64,000 nt of DNA from JACVRW01 sp963808545 (GTDB lineage Bacteria; Actinomycetota; Thermoleophilia; Solirubrobacterales; Thermoleophilaceae). Shown piece by piece: positions 1 to 7,818 of this stretch. How positions within the stretch are numbered: the stretch's first letter is position 1; each line of letters starts with the position of its first letter. The translations under genes and the position numbers were made by a program. Location: positions 434,001-498,000 of the forward strand of contig CAWEGB010000006.1 of assembly GCA_963808545.1 (NCBI GenBank), given 5' to 3'. A model generated the notes under the pieces. It was not told where the DNA came from and searched no databases. It saw nothing but the letters and a program-made list of their open reading frames with translations.

Positions 1-89
1 TGCTTGCTCACCCCGCGCAGCTCGAGCAGCGCTTCCTGCGAAGCAGCCGGCTCGGCCGGCTGCGCACGACCTGCATTCTCCTCCGTCAT
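1..89 (-). CDS. Sugar ABC transporter ATP-binding protein, N-terminus only
   Basis: Only the first 29 codons are inside the window; the gene runs off the left edge. Reading leftwards from the ATG at 89 gives a short Ala/Glu-rich lead followed by LLELRGVSK, the usual first beta-strand of an ABC ATPase just before the A-loop. It lies 127 nt downstream of the xylose-type binding protein on the same strand, so it is probably the XylG-like ATPase of that importer, which energises uptake at the inner face of the membrane. The Walker motifs are outside the window, so the family call rests on these few residues and on context. Confidence 0.6.
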   Translation of the reverse strand, partial: MTEENAGRAQPAEPAASQEALLELRGVSK

Positions 90-129
90 TCAGTCCCTCT
101 CTCCTCCTGGGCTCCCGGCCCTCACCCGG

Positions 130-183
130 GCCGCGGCGGACTCTACGCCGCGGCGCTCCGGGGCGCCAGCGACGCCCCGGAGC
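130..183 (-). terminator. Two tandem GC-rich hairpins between xylF and the ATPase gene
   Basis: Bases 130-154 form a perfect 9-bp stem with a 7-nt loop (GCCGCGGCG arms). Bases 155-183 form a perfect 11-bp stem with a 7-nt loop (GCTCCGGGGCG arms). No U-tract follows either. Hairpins at this place, between a binding-protein gene and its permease/ATPase genes, commonly protect the upstream mRNA or partly terminate transcription so that the binding protein is made in excess. The structures are seen; that role is inferred. Confidence 0.5.
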
Positions 184-216
184 TTGCAGCGGTGGTACTT
201 CTTGATCCGTCTCGGG

Positions 217-1322
217 CTAGAGCCCCAACTCCTCGCACTTCGACGCGAGCTTCCCGGCGCAGATGTCCTCCTTGGTCGGGAAGTCCGGGTTGCCGATGTA
301 CTCGGAGATGTTGTCCGAGGTCACCGGGACCGGCTCCAGCAGCACGCTCGGAACCTCTTCGCTGCCGTTGTCGATGGGCGTGGTGTCGGCCTTCGGCTTC
401 TGGCCCTTGGCCAGCGCGATCGCCAGGTCGGCGGCCGCATTGGCCTCCTTCTCGATCGCCTTGTAGACGGTCATGCACTGATCGCCGTTGACGATGTTCT
501 GGATGCCCTCGAGCGTGGCGTCCTGACCCGTCACCGGCACCTGCGGCAGCTTGCGCTGCTTGATGGCCGAGATGGCCGCGTTGGCCAGGCCGTCGTTGGC
601 CGCCAGCACGCCGTCGACCTTGTTGTCGTTGGCCTGCAGCATCTGCTCGAAGATCGTCAGCGCCTGCTGGTTGTCCCAGTCGGGCACGGACTGATCGTCG
701 ATCTCCGTCCAGTCACCGGACTTGAACTTCGGATCGATAACCGAGTCGTAGCCGTTCTTGAACAGGGTCGCGTTGTTGTCCGTCGGCGAGCCGTTGAGCA
801 CCGCCACCTGTGCGCCCTGCTTGTCCCCGAGACAGTCCACGAGACCCTGTCCCTGGAGCTCTCCGACCTTCTCGTTGTCGAACGAGACGTAGTAGTCGGT
901 GTCCTGCGTGTCGAGCGTCAGGCGGTCGTAGTCGATCACCTTCACGCCCTGTGCCTGGGCGTTGGCCGCAATGGCCGCGCCCGAGCCCGAGTCCAGGTTC
1001 ACGAGCAGAAGAACCTTCGCTCCGTTCGTGATGGCCTGCTCGGCCTGCTGCTGCTGGGTTGACTTGCTCGCCTCGGCGTTCGTGATGTCCGCTTCCACGC
1101 CGGCGGCCTCGAAGGCCTTCTGCAGGGCGGGCCGGTCGACGGTCTCCCAGCGCACCGAGGACTTCGAGTCGGGCAGGAGAACACCCACCCTCGGCGCGTC
1201 GCGCCGCCGCCGCTGTCTCCGCCGCCTCCACCGTCGTCGTCATCGTCTCCGCAGGCAGCCAGCCCGCTCATGGCAAGGGCCCCGGCTGCTACCAGCGCCC
1301 ACAACGTGCTCCTCTTGGACAC
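217..1322 (-). CDS. xylF: Xylose-type sugar ABC transporter binding lipoprotein, with a one-base frameshift
   Basis: A periplasmic-binding-protein-fold lipoprotein that captures a sugar (D-xylose type) and passes it to an ABC permease. The GTG start at 1322 follows GAGGAGGG. The first residues are a lipoprotein signal ending LAAC, then a run of Asp and Gly. The frame is lost near 1200-1210, inside a GGC repeat: restoring one base joins it to DAPRVGVLLPD and gives 368 residues, a normal family length. The mature part has the peripla_BP_4 look of XylF (VLLLVNLDSGSG, the DYDR segment, VLAANDGLANAA, PVTGQDA). The gene sits downstream of the ROK regulator and upstream of an ABC ATPase. The missing base lies in low-complexity sequence, so an assembly error is more likely than inactivation. 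The exact sugar is not proven. Confidence 0.8.
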
Positions 1323-1362
1323 GTTCCCTCCTCCTGTTGGGGTTGCTTGTTCTGCTTCTTAC

Positions 1363-2569
1363 TCACGCCGCCGCGCTCCCGGCCACGCGTGCGGCCACCT
1401 CGTGCTCGGACTGCATGAGCACGAGTGACAGGGCGCCAAGCAGGTTGGCGCGCTCGCCGAGTTCTCCCGCCACGATCTCCAGCCCGTCGCCCGCCGCCGG
1501 CAGCGCGTCACGCGCCACCGCCTCACGCAGCGGCTCGAGCAGGAGCTCGCCTGCCTCCCCGAGGTCGCCTCCGACGACGACCATCTCGGGGCCGAACAAG
1601 TTGATGAGGCCGGCCAGGGCTCGGCCCACGGCCTGGCCCGCGTCGCCGATCGCCCGGCGACAGCCGGCGTCGCCGGCCTCGGCCGCGTCGATCATCTCGG
1701 GCACCGTCATCTCCTCACCACGGCTCGCGCGCATGAGGGCGAGCAGAGCCTGCGTTGAGGCGACGGTCTCGAGACAGCCGCGGTTGCCGCAGCGGCAGAG
1801 CAGGCCCTGATCGTCCACCACGACGTGGCCGATCTCACCCGCCGTGCCGCGAGCCCCGCGGTAGGGCCGGCCGTCGACGACCATGCCGGCGCCCACCCCC
1901 GATCCGATCTGGACGTAGGCGGCGAAGCGCGCGTTGCGGCCCGCTCCCAGCGTGACCTCGGCGAGGGCGCCGAGATTGGCGTCGTTGTCGACATACACCG
2001 ATGTGCCCAATCGATCCTCCAGCTCGGCGGCCGCGTCGACCTCCTTCCAACCGGGCAGCACCGCGGATTCGTGCAGCGCGCCCCTCTTGTGGTCCACCGG
2101 ACCGGCAAGTGCCACTCCGGTACCCAGAACACGCTCCTGATCGACCCCCGCCTCCTCGAGCAGGCGCAGGCCGAGCCCGGCCGCGGTGTCGAGCGCCCCC
2201 TCCGCGTCGCGATCCACGTCGCACGGCGCGGTGGCCTCGGCCAGGACGATGCGTGACAGGTCCGACACGGCGACGCGGATGCGGTCGTGGTCGAAGTCCA
2301 CCCCGATGGCCGCGCCGGCCGACGGGTCGAGCGCCAGCAGCACGGCGGGACGGCCAGGCTGCCCCTCGCCCGCGAACTGGCCAGAGCGCTCGACCACCAG
2401 CTCCGCGGCGTTGCAGATCCGAGACCAGCGTGGAGACGGTCGAGCGCGAGAGACCGGTTCGCCGGGCCAGCTCAGCGCGGCTCGCGGTGCCGTTGGTGCG
2501 CAGGAAATCGACGAGCCGCAGGCGGTTCAACTCGCGAAGCGAACGCAGGGAGCCGGTGCCCGACGTCAT
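1363..2569 (-). CDS. ROK-family transcriptional regulator, with a one-base frameshift
   Basis: Sugar-responsive repressor of the NagC/XylR (ROK) type. The ATG at 2569 opens a winged helix (ELNRLRLVDFLRTNG, then RAELARRTGLSRSTVSTLV). After SDLQRRG near 2401-2410 one surplus base shifts the frame. The remaining 340 residues are a full ROK domain: the sugar-kinase-like GVDFDHDRIRVAV segment, VDNDANLGALAE, the GSGVGAGMV phosphate loop and a zinc-type CRCGNRGCLE. Removing one base gives 401 residues, the normal length. It is transcribed towards xylF with a 40-nt gap, so it is probably the local regulator of that importer and co-transcribed with it. An assembly error is the simplest reading of the indel. 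Confidence 0.82.
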
Positions 2570-2738
2570 TGGGGGCGGACCCTCTCAGGGCTCGATAGTT
2601 ATGTCAAGGCTCGGATCAATTAAGGGCGTGTTGGGTCGTATTAAGTTCGGGTTAAGGCCAAATGGGCCGTGACGGACCGCGTTCTCTTCAGCTGCCCTTC
2701 TGGTTCACCGGCGTCTTTTCCCGTGCGTCGCCCCGGCG
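2570..2738. promoter_or_regulatory. Divergent intergenic region between ROK regulator and pilin-like gene
   Basis: This stretch is unusually AT-rich for the window, with three TTAAG/TTAAGG occurrences between 2620 and 2660 and a minus-strand TTGACA (2602-2607). It must hold the ROK promoter. No convincing palindromic ROK operator was found. Confidence 0.35.
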
Positions 2739-2744
2739 TAGCGT
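2739..2744 (+). promoter_or_regulatory. -10 box TAGCGT of a leaderless start
   Basis: TAGCGT lies 7 nt before the GTG at 2752. This spacing recurs at many starts in the window and decides the start in favour of 2752 over the ATG at 2662. Confidence 0.5.
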
Positions 2745-2751
2745 CGCGCGC

Positions 2752-3243
2752 GTGGAAACCGAGGACGGCCAGGCGGCGGTGGAGTGGGTGGGTCTGCTGC
2801 TGTTCGTCTCGCTCGGTCTCGCCGCCCTGCTGGCGCTGACTCCGAGGGTCGAGGGCCGAAGCCTCGGCGCCGCGGTGGCGCGAGCCATCACCTGCGGGGC
2901 GGGCGGCCACTGCGATCAGCGGGTGAGCGGCCGGCCGTGGGCGGTGGCTCCGCCGGCACGGCCGCGCCGGGCCGCGCCGCCGGTACGACCGCCCCGAGCC
3001 CCTCCGCCCGCCGGCGTGCGACCCCGGGTCTCGCCGGCGCGGGCCGCCACGGCCTTTCGTGTGCTGCGCGGGCTGAAGGCGGTCGCCGCGAAGGCGTGGA
3101 TCGTCTGCCTCGGCTACAAGCGCTTCCAGTACGAGCGGCGACACCCGGAGATGAGGGTCACCGGGCGCATGCCGGTCCGCGAGGCGCTGCGGATCGCCAA
3201 CTCCTGCCTGAACCCCGCGGATTTCGTCGGCGAGGAGGGTTGA
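2752..3243 (+). CDS. Pilin-like (TadE/Flp-type N-terminus) membrane protein, function unknown
   Basis: 163 residues. The N-terminus reads ETEDGQAAVEWVGLLLF followed by a hydrophobic helix. G-QAAVE places a glutamate five residues after the glycine, as at type IV/Flp pseudopilin cleavage sites, and the helix is followed by VEGRSLG. The middle is Pro/Arg-rich (low complexity). The C-terminus contains WIVCLGYKRFQYERRHP and a final Cys/Asn segment with no recognised motif. The same N-terminal module (GQAAVEW, a helix, V-[ED]-GRSLG, then a Cys pair) recurs in the next gene, so the two are tandem paralogues at that end. GTG start, leaderless type. The following gene begins directly after the stop codon, implying translational coupling. 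No prepilin peptidase or Tad gene is in the window. Confidence 0.55.
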   Translation: METEDGQAAVEWVGLLLFVSLGLAALLALTPRVEGRSLGAAVARAITCGAGGHCDQRVSGRPWAVAPPARPRRAAPPVRPPRAPPPAGVRPRVSPARAATAFRVLRGLKAVAAKAWIVCLGYKRFQYERRHPEMRVTGRMPVREALRIANSCLNPADFVGEEG

Positions 3244-4224
3244 GTGCGCGACGGGCAGAGCGGACAGGCAGCGGTGGAGTGGCTCGGCGTCCTGCTGGTC
3301 CTGGCGCTCGGCCTCGGTGCCCTCGTGACGATCGCGCCGCTCGTCGACGGGCGCTCGCTGGGCGGGTTCATGGCTCACCGGATCGCTTGCGCGGTGAGAG
3401 GCAGCTGCCCGGACGGCGACGCCGAGCTTCGCCGGGCGTACGGGTCGTCCACGGCCGCGCTGGTCCGCGCCCACGCTCCGAACCTCGTGTACGAGCCGGG
3501 TGAGCCCGCGCTGCCGGTGGACTGGCGCCGCTGTCGCCGCCCCGACTGCGCCGCGGCCGACACGGATCGCGACCTCGACGTCCACCGCACCCGTGCCGGT
3601 GCTCGGGCCACCGTCTTCACGCGCGTGCTGCGGCGCTCGGGGCGCACCTTCATCCAGTACTGGCTCTACTACCCGGACTCCAAGAGCGTCGTCGCGGGCT
3701 CGGACAGGGTGTGGGAGGCGTTCTGGCTGCTGCCCAAGCTGCGAGGGATCGTGCGTGACGCGCCGGCGTACCCCGGCCACCATCGCGACGACTGGGAGTC
3801 CTTTCACGTGCGTCTGGATCCCGACGGCAGCGCCTGGGTCCGGGCCAGCTCGCACGGGCACTACCAGGGGTGCAAGGAGAACGAGTGCCGAGGACAGTGG
3901 GCGGACTCCACGGGCTGGACTCGGGTGTCGCGCGGCAGCCACGCGGGGCACATCCCGTCCCGACCGGAGGCGCCGGTCCCGTCGGGCGCACCGGCCGTGC
4001 CGCGCGGCAAGACCCCCGGCCTGCGGGTGCCGATCCGCGCCAGGCGGCGCCGGCTGCCCCTCTATCCCGGGCCGGGCAACCGCGAGCGGACCACCACCTC
4101 CGAGGGTCTGCGCCTCGTCCCGCTCGAGACTCACGATCACCGCGACTACCGGCGCCTCGACGAGGGAATCGCACCGCCCTGGGACAAGGGCGTCTACGAC
4201 GATCCCGGGGACGGCGGGTCATGA
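3244..4224 (+). CDS. Pilin-like anchor fused to a Vps62-like domain
   Basis: 326 residues starting at GTG directly after the previous stop (TGAGTG) with GAGGAGGG upstream. Residues 1-45 repeat the neighbour's pilin-like module (GQSGQAAVEWLGVLLVLAL, then VDGRSLGGF). Residues of about 60-270 resemble the Vps62/YD-like family found in many bacteria and fungi: VYEPGEPALP near the front, TFIQYWLYYPDS, HRDDWESFHVRLD, and SHGHYQG in which conserved aromatic, His, Asp and Trp residues sit close together. The cysteines at KENEC and elsewhere suggest an exported protein. Function is unknown. The combination of a pseudopilin-type N-helix with this domain suggests a surface- or membrane-tethered protein. 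The family call is from motif memory and is moderate. Confidence 0.55.
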   Translation: MRDGQSGQAAVEWLGVLLVLALGLGALVTIAPLVDGRSLGGFMAHRIACAVRGSCPDGDAELRRAYGSSTAALVRAHAPNLVYEPGEPALPVDWRRCRRPDCAAADTDRDLDVHRTRAGARATVFTRVLRRSGRTFIQYWLYYPDSKSVVAGSDRVWEAFWLLPKLRGIVRDAPAYPGHHRDDWESFHVRLDPDGSAWVRASSHGHYQGCKENECRGQWADSTGWTRVSRGSHAGHIPSRPEAPVPSGAPAVPRGKTPGLRVPIRARRRRLPLYPGPGNRERTTTSEGLRLVPLETHDHRDYRRLDEGIAPPWDKGVYDDPGDGGS

Positions 4225-4258
4225 TGGCGGGCCGAGCCCGCCCGCCCCCGCGCGCCAC

Positions 4259-4264
4259 TACGCT
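4259..4264 (+). promoter_or_regulatory. -10 box TACGCT before the patatin gene
   Basis: TACGCT ends 7 nt before the GTG at 4272. It supports that start over the overlapping ATG at 4221. Confidence 0.5.
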
Positions 4265-4271
4265 GGACGCC

Positions 4272-5363
4272 GTGACGGCGAGCTCGCCTCCGGATCGGCC
4301 CAGGCGGTTGGGCCTCGTGCTCGGCGCCGGAGGGGTGCTCGGCGGCGCCTGGCTCACGGGCGCCCTGCACGCTCTCGCGCGCGAGACGGAGTGGGATCCG
4401 GGCAGCGCCGAGTATGTGGTCGGGACGTCGGCCGGCTCGATGATCGGCGGCCTGGTCGCCGCCGGGATCCCGCCCTGGTTCATGGTGGCCCACTCGCGCG
4501 GTGAGGTCTTCGACGGTCTGCGCGGTGCCGACGGCAGCCCCGCCGCCGATGCCGATCGCTCCGCCGGCGCAGCCTTTCGCCTCCACCGCGGCCTGCCCTG
4601 GATCGGGCCAGGGTCGTTGCGCATGGCCTTCACAGCGCTGGCCAATCCGATGCGCCACACACCGCTTCAGCTGCTCGCCGGCTGGTTGCCGGGCGGGTTG
4701 TTCTCCACCGACCCGCTCAAGGAGATCGTGCGCCGGGCGGTGGACGGGCGCTGGGTCGACCATCCCAACTACTGGGCGGTGGCCTGCGACTACGAGTCGG
4801 GCAGGCGCGTGCCGTTCGGCCGCCTCGGCGCTCCGCGCGCCACGATGGCCGACGCCGTGGCGGCGTCCTGCGCCATTCCCGGCTTCTACCGGCCGGTGCG
4901 GATCGGCTCGCGCCGCTACGTGGACGGGGGTGTGTGCTCCCCGTCGAACCTCGATCTGGTGGCGGGTCGGGGCCTCGATCTCGTGATCTGCCTCAACCCG
5001 CTCACCGGCGCCGACCCCGGATCGGGCCCCGTCGACTGGCTCGCCGGGCTCAGCCGTGGCTCCGCCAGGCGCCGCCTCGAGCGCGAGCGCGCGAAACTGA
5101 GTCGCTTCGGAACCGAGGTCCTGGTGCTCGAGCCGACCGCCGAGGACGCCGCGGCGATGGGGCGCAACTGGATGAGCGGCGAGCGCCGCCAGCAGGTGAT
5201 CGAGACCGCCGAGACGACCGTGGCGCGACGGCTCGAGCAGCCCGGCGTCCGCGATCTGCTCGGCGACCTGCCGGAGGGCGAGCCGCACAAGATCAGGCGA
5301 CCGTCCGGTCCGGTCTCGAGCTGGCCCGAGCTGCGGCCCGCGATACGGCCGCGGGCGGCCTGA
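4272..5363 (+). CDS. Patatin-like phospholipase
   Basis: A serine acyl-hydrolase of the patatin/RssA family that probably cleaves a membrane lipid or lysophospholipid. 363 residues from GTG 4272. The family motifs are in order: glycine-rich oxyanion loop LGAGGVLGGAW, nucleophile elbow VVGTSAGSMIGG (GxSxG), and the DGG of the Ser-Asp dyad in RRYVDGGVCSPSNLDL. There is no signal peptide, so it is cytoplasmic or peripheral. It sits just upstream of a co-directional acyl-CoA synthetase (80-nt gap), fitting release and reactivation of fatty acids. The ATG at 4221, overlapping the preceding stop, would add 17 poorly conserved residues. Confidence 0.85.
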   Translation: MTASSPPDRPRRLGLVLGAGGVLGGAWLTGALHALARETEWDPGSAEYVVGTSAGSMIGGLVAAGIPPWFMVAHSRGEVFDGLRGADGSPAADADRSAGAAFRLHRGLPWIGPGSLRMAFTALANPMRHTPLQLLAGWLPGGLFSTDPLKEIVRRAVDGRWVDHPNYWAVACDYESGRRVPFGRLGAPRATMADAVAASCAIPGFYRPVRIGSRRYVDGGVCSPSNLDLVAGRGLDLVICLNPLTGADPGSGPVDWLAGLSRGSARRRLERERAKLSRFGTEVLVLEPTAEDAAAMGRNWMSGERRQQVIETAETTVARRLEQPGVRDLLGDLPEGEPHKIRRPSGPVSSWPELRPAIRPRAA

Positions 5364-5443
5364 CGCCGGCGCGGGCTGCAGCACGCGCGCCACACGTTCA
5401 CAATCCGCGCAGGAGCTTTCGACGAGATGGGGGATCGACCGCG

Positions 5444-7090
5444 GTGAGCGACGGCAAGAGCCTGCCCCAGCAGGTGACCTATCAGCTGGGCAACGTCAAG
5501 GTGCTGGCCGACGCCGGCGTCGTGCGCCCAATGCGCCCGGATCGGCTGTGGGCCGTGGTGCGCACCCTTCAGCGCTGGGGTCGCAGCCCCGCCGCGGGGG
5601 CGATCGCCCTCGCCGCCCGCTACCCCCACGAGACGATGATCGTGGACGAGCTCGGGTCGCTCACGTACTCGGAGGTCGACCAGCGGACCAACGCGCTGGC
5701 GCACTCGCTGGCCGACGCCGGCGTGGTGGAGGGCGACGGGGTGGGGATCATGTGCCGCAACCACCGCGGCTTCATCGAGGCCACCGCGGCGGTCTCCAAG
5801 CTGGGCGCGGACGCCCTCTATCTCAACACCGCGTTCGCGGGCCCTCAGCTCACCGAGGTGACCAAGCGCGAGAAGCCGCGTGCCCTGATCTACGACGAGG
5901 AGTTCGCCGGGCTGCTCGAGGGTGCCGGCGAGCGGCGCAAGCGCTTCGTGGCGTGGCACGACTCGGATAGCTGCGCCGACCCGACCCTCGACGAGCTGAT
6001 CGCCGCCGGCGACCGGAGTGCGGTCGTGCCGCCCGACCGTGAGGGCCGTGCCGTGATCCTCACGAGCGGGACCACCGGTACTCCGAAGGGTGCGTCACGG
6101 GCGAATCCCCAGTCGCTCGACCCGGCGGTGTCGCTGCTGTCGAAGATTCCCCTCAGGACGCGCCAGGTGTCCCACATCGCCGCGCCGCTGTTTCATTCCT
6201 GGGGTTTCGCGCACTTCACCATCGGCCTCATCCTCGGCACCACCTACGTGCTGCGCCGCAAGTTCGAGCCCGAGGCCTGCCTCGACGCGCTGGCCCGCTT
6301 CCGCTGCGACTCCCTGGTGGTGGTGCCGGTGATGATGCAGCGGATCCTCGAGCTGCCGGCGGAAACCCGTGCGCGCTACGACCTCTCCTCGCTCAAGGTC
6401 GTGGCGGCGAGCGGCTCGGCGCTGCCCGGGGACCTGGCCACCACCTGGATGGACGAGGTGGGGGACACGCTCTACAACCTCTACGGCTCGACCGAGGTGG
6501 CGTGGGCGTCGATCGCGACGCCCGAGGACATGCGCGCCGCACCCGGCACCGCCGGCAGGCCGCCGCGCGGCACCGTGGTCAAGCTCTACGACGAGAGCGG
6601 ACGTGAGGTCCCGGAGGGGCTGACCGGGCGGATCTTCGTGGGCAACGAGATGCTGTTCGAGGGCTACACGGGCGGCGGTTCGAAGGACGTGATCGACGCT
6701 CTGATGGCCACCGGCGACGTCGGGCGCTTCGACTCCGGCGGGCGCCTGTTCGTGGAGGGCCGGGACGACGAGATGATCGTGTCCGGAGGGGAGAACGTCT
6801 TCCCCAAGGAGATCGAGGACACGCTCGCCCGGCATCCGGAGGTGGCCGAGGCGGCGGCGCTTGGAGTGGAGGACGACGACTTCGGGCAGCGGCTGCGGGC
6901 CTTCGTCGTTCTGGAGGGGGATTCGAGCGCGAGCGAGCAGGAACTGAAGGACCACGTCAAGAAGAACCTCGCCCGCTACAAGGTCCCGCGCGAGATCTGG
7001 TTCATCGAGGAACTGCCGCGCAACGCCACCGGCAAGGTGCTCAAGCGGGAGCTGCGCGAGATGGAGGCGCCGGACACGGTGGACAGATAG
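5444..7090 (+). CDS. Long-chain acyl-CoA synthetase (AMP-binding family)
   Basis: Activates fatty acids to acyl-CoA through an acyl-adenylate. 548 residues from GTG 5444, a normal length. The ANL motifs are in order: P-loop VILTSGTTGTPKGA, the LYGSTE core motif, the hinge region GRDDEMIVSGGENVFP, and the C-terminal catalytic lysine in RNATGKVLKREL. FadD-like features include HIAAPLFHSWGF and the long N-terminal domain. No membrane segment is evident. It follows a patatin lipase on the same strand, so the pair may recycle membrane or storage lipid. Substrate chain length is not decidable from sequence. Confidence 0.85.
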   Translation: MSDGKSLPQQVTYQLGNVKVLADAGVVRPMRPDRLWAVVRTLQRWGRSPAAGAIALAARYPHETMIVDELGSLTYSEVDQRTNALAHSLADAGVVEGDGVGIMCRNHRGFIEATAAVSKLGADALYLNTAFAGPQLTEVTKREKPRALIYDEEFAGLLEGAGERRKRFVAWHDSDSCADPTLDELIAAGDRSAVVPPDREGRAVILTSGTTGTPKGASRANPQSLDPAVSLLSKIPLRTRQVSHIAAPLFHSWGFAHFTIGLILGTTYVLRRKFEPEACLDALARFRCDSLVVVPVMMQRILELPAETRARYDLSSLKVVAASGSALPGDLATTWMDEVGDTLYNLYGSTEVAWASIATPEDMRAAPGTAGRPPRGTVVKLYDESGREVPEGLTGRIFVGNEMLFEGYTGGGSKDVIDALMATGDVGRFDSGGRLFVEGRDDEMIVSGGENVFPKEIEDTLARHPEVAEAAALGVEDDDFGQRLRAFVVLEGDSSASEQELKDHVKKNLARYKVPREIWFIEELPRNATGKVLKRELREMEAPDTVDR

Positions 7091-7151
7091 CAGGGTAGAG
7101 CCGGCCTCAACGGGGTATTGACTCCTCCCAAGGGCGAGGAGAGGAGTTGCA

Positions 7152-7742
7152 GTGGATACAGGACTAATCATCGCGATCGTCGTGGTGGTGCTCATCCTGC
7201 TGGTGCTGGCCTACCTGCTGAGCAGGCGCAGTCGCGACCGGCGTAATCAGGAGCGTCGCCAGGAGGCGCGGGAGATCAGGCGCGAGGCCGACGTTCGCAC
7301 GGCAGAGGCCGACGAGATGAAGGCCGAGGCGGAAGAGCGCGCCGCCCGTGCCCGCCGCGAGGACGCGGCCGCTCGCCAGCAGGTGGCGCAGGCGCAGGAC
7401 GCTGAGCAGGAGGCGGAAGCCGAACACGCCCGCGCGCACGACGTCGACCCGGATGTCAAGGGTGACTACGAGCCGGGGTCACACCGCGAGCGCGAGTCGG
7501 AGATCGACGTTCCGCGGCAGGAGGTCGCCGGGACCACGCGCGAGCGCGACACGGGCTACAACGAGGGCGACGTTGCGGAGCGCGACCGCACCAGCGACCG
7601 TCACGACGAGCGCGCGGTCGAGTCCTCGGAGCCGGGGGCGGGGGACCAGTACGAGGAGCGCCGCGTGGTGCGCGAGGGCGACCCCGACGACCCGGACGTG
7701 GTGCGCGAGGAGCGCGTTCGGGAGGACCGGCTGGACCGATAG
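7152..7742 (+). CDS. Membrane-anchored, highly charged coiled-coil protein
   Basis: 196 residues. Residues 4-24 are one strongly hydrophobic helix (LIIAIVVVVLILLVLAYLL) followed at once by SRRSRDRRNQERR, so the bulk faces the cytoplasm. Residues of about 30-95 are an Ala/Glu/Arg-rich heptad-like coiled coil. The rest is very acidic and basic with repeated VREGD/VREERVRED elements and looks disordered. GAGGAG precedes the GTG start. Similar short actinobacterial proteins lie near stress-response genes, but no function is known. It ends at a bidirectional terminator shared with the convergent dehydrogenase. Confidence 0.6.
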   Translation: MDTGLIIAIVVVVLILLVLAYLLSRRSRDRRNQERRQEAREIRREADVRTAEADEMKAEAEERAARARREDAAARQQVAQAQDAEQEAEAEHARAHDVDPDVKGDYEPGSHRERESEIDVPRQEVAGTTRERDTGYNEGDVAERDRTSDRHDERAVESSEPGAGDQYEERRVVREGDPDDPDVVREERVREDRLDR

Positions 7743-7751
7743 GACGGCAGA

Positions 7752-7787
7752 GGCGGGGCCGCGCCGCCGTCGTGGCGCAGCCCCGCC
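7752..7787. terminator. Bidirectional GC-rich terminator hairpin
   Basis: GGCGGGGC (7752-7759) pairs with GCCCCGCC (7780-7787), and the stem continues inside with GCGCC/GGCGC after one mismatch. It lies between two convergent genes, so it probably serves both. There is no strong U-run. Confidence 0.55.
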
Positions 7788-7818
7788 CGATTGCCGTCGC
7801 GTCAGGCGGCTCCGGAGC

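Noticed and set aside
1190..1215. Programmed ribosomal frameshifting in xylF
   Set aside because: No slippery heptamer or downstream structure, and the site is a GGC repeat prone to sequence error.
7261..7742. Repetitive GAGCGCG-rich stretch as a possible repeat array or CRISPR
   Set aside because: The repeats reflect Arg/Glu codons of a coiled-coil/disordered protein; there are no regularly spaced identical units.
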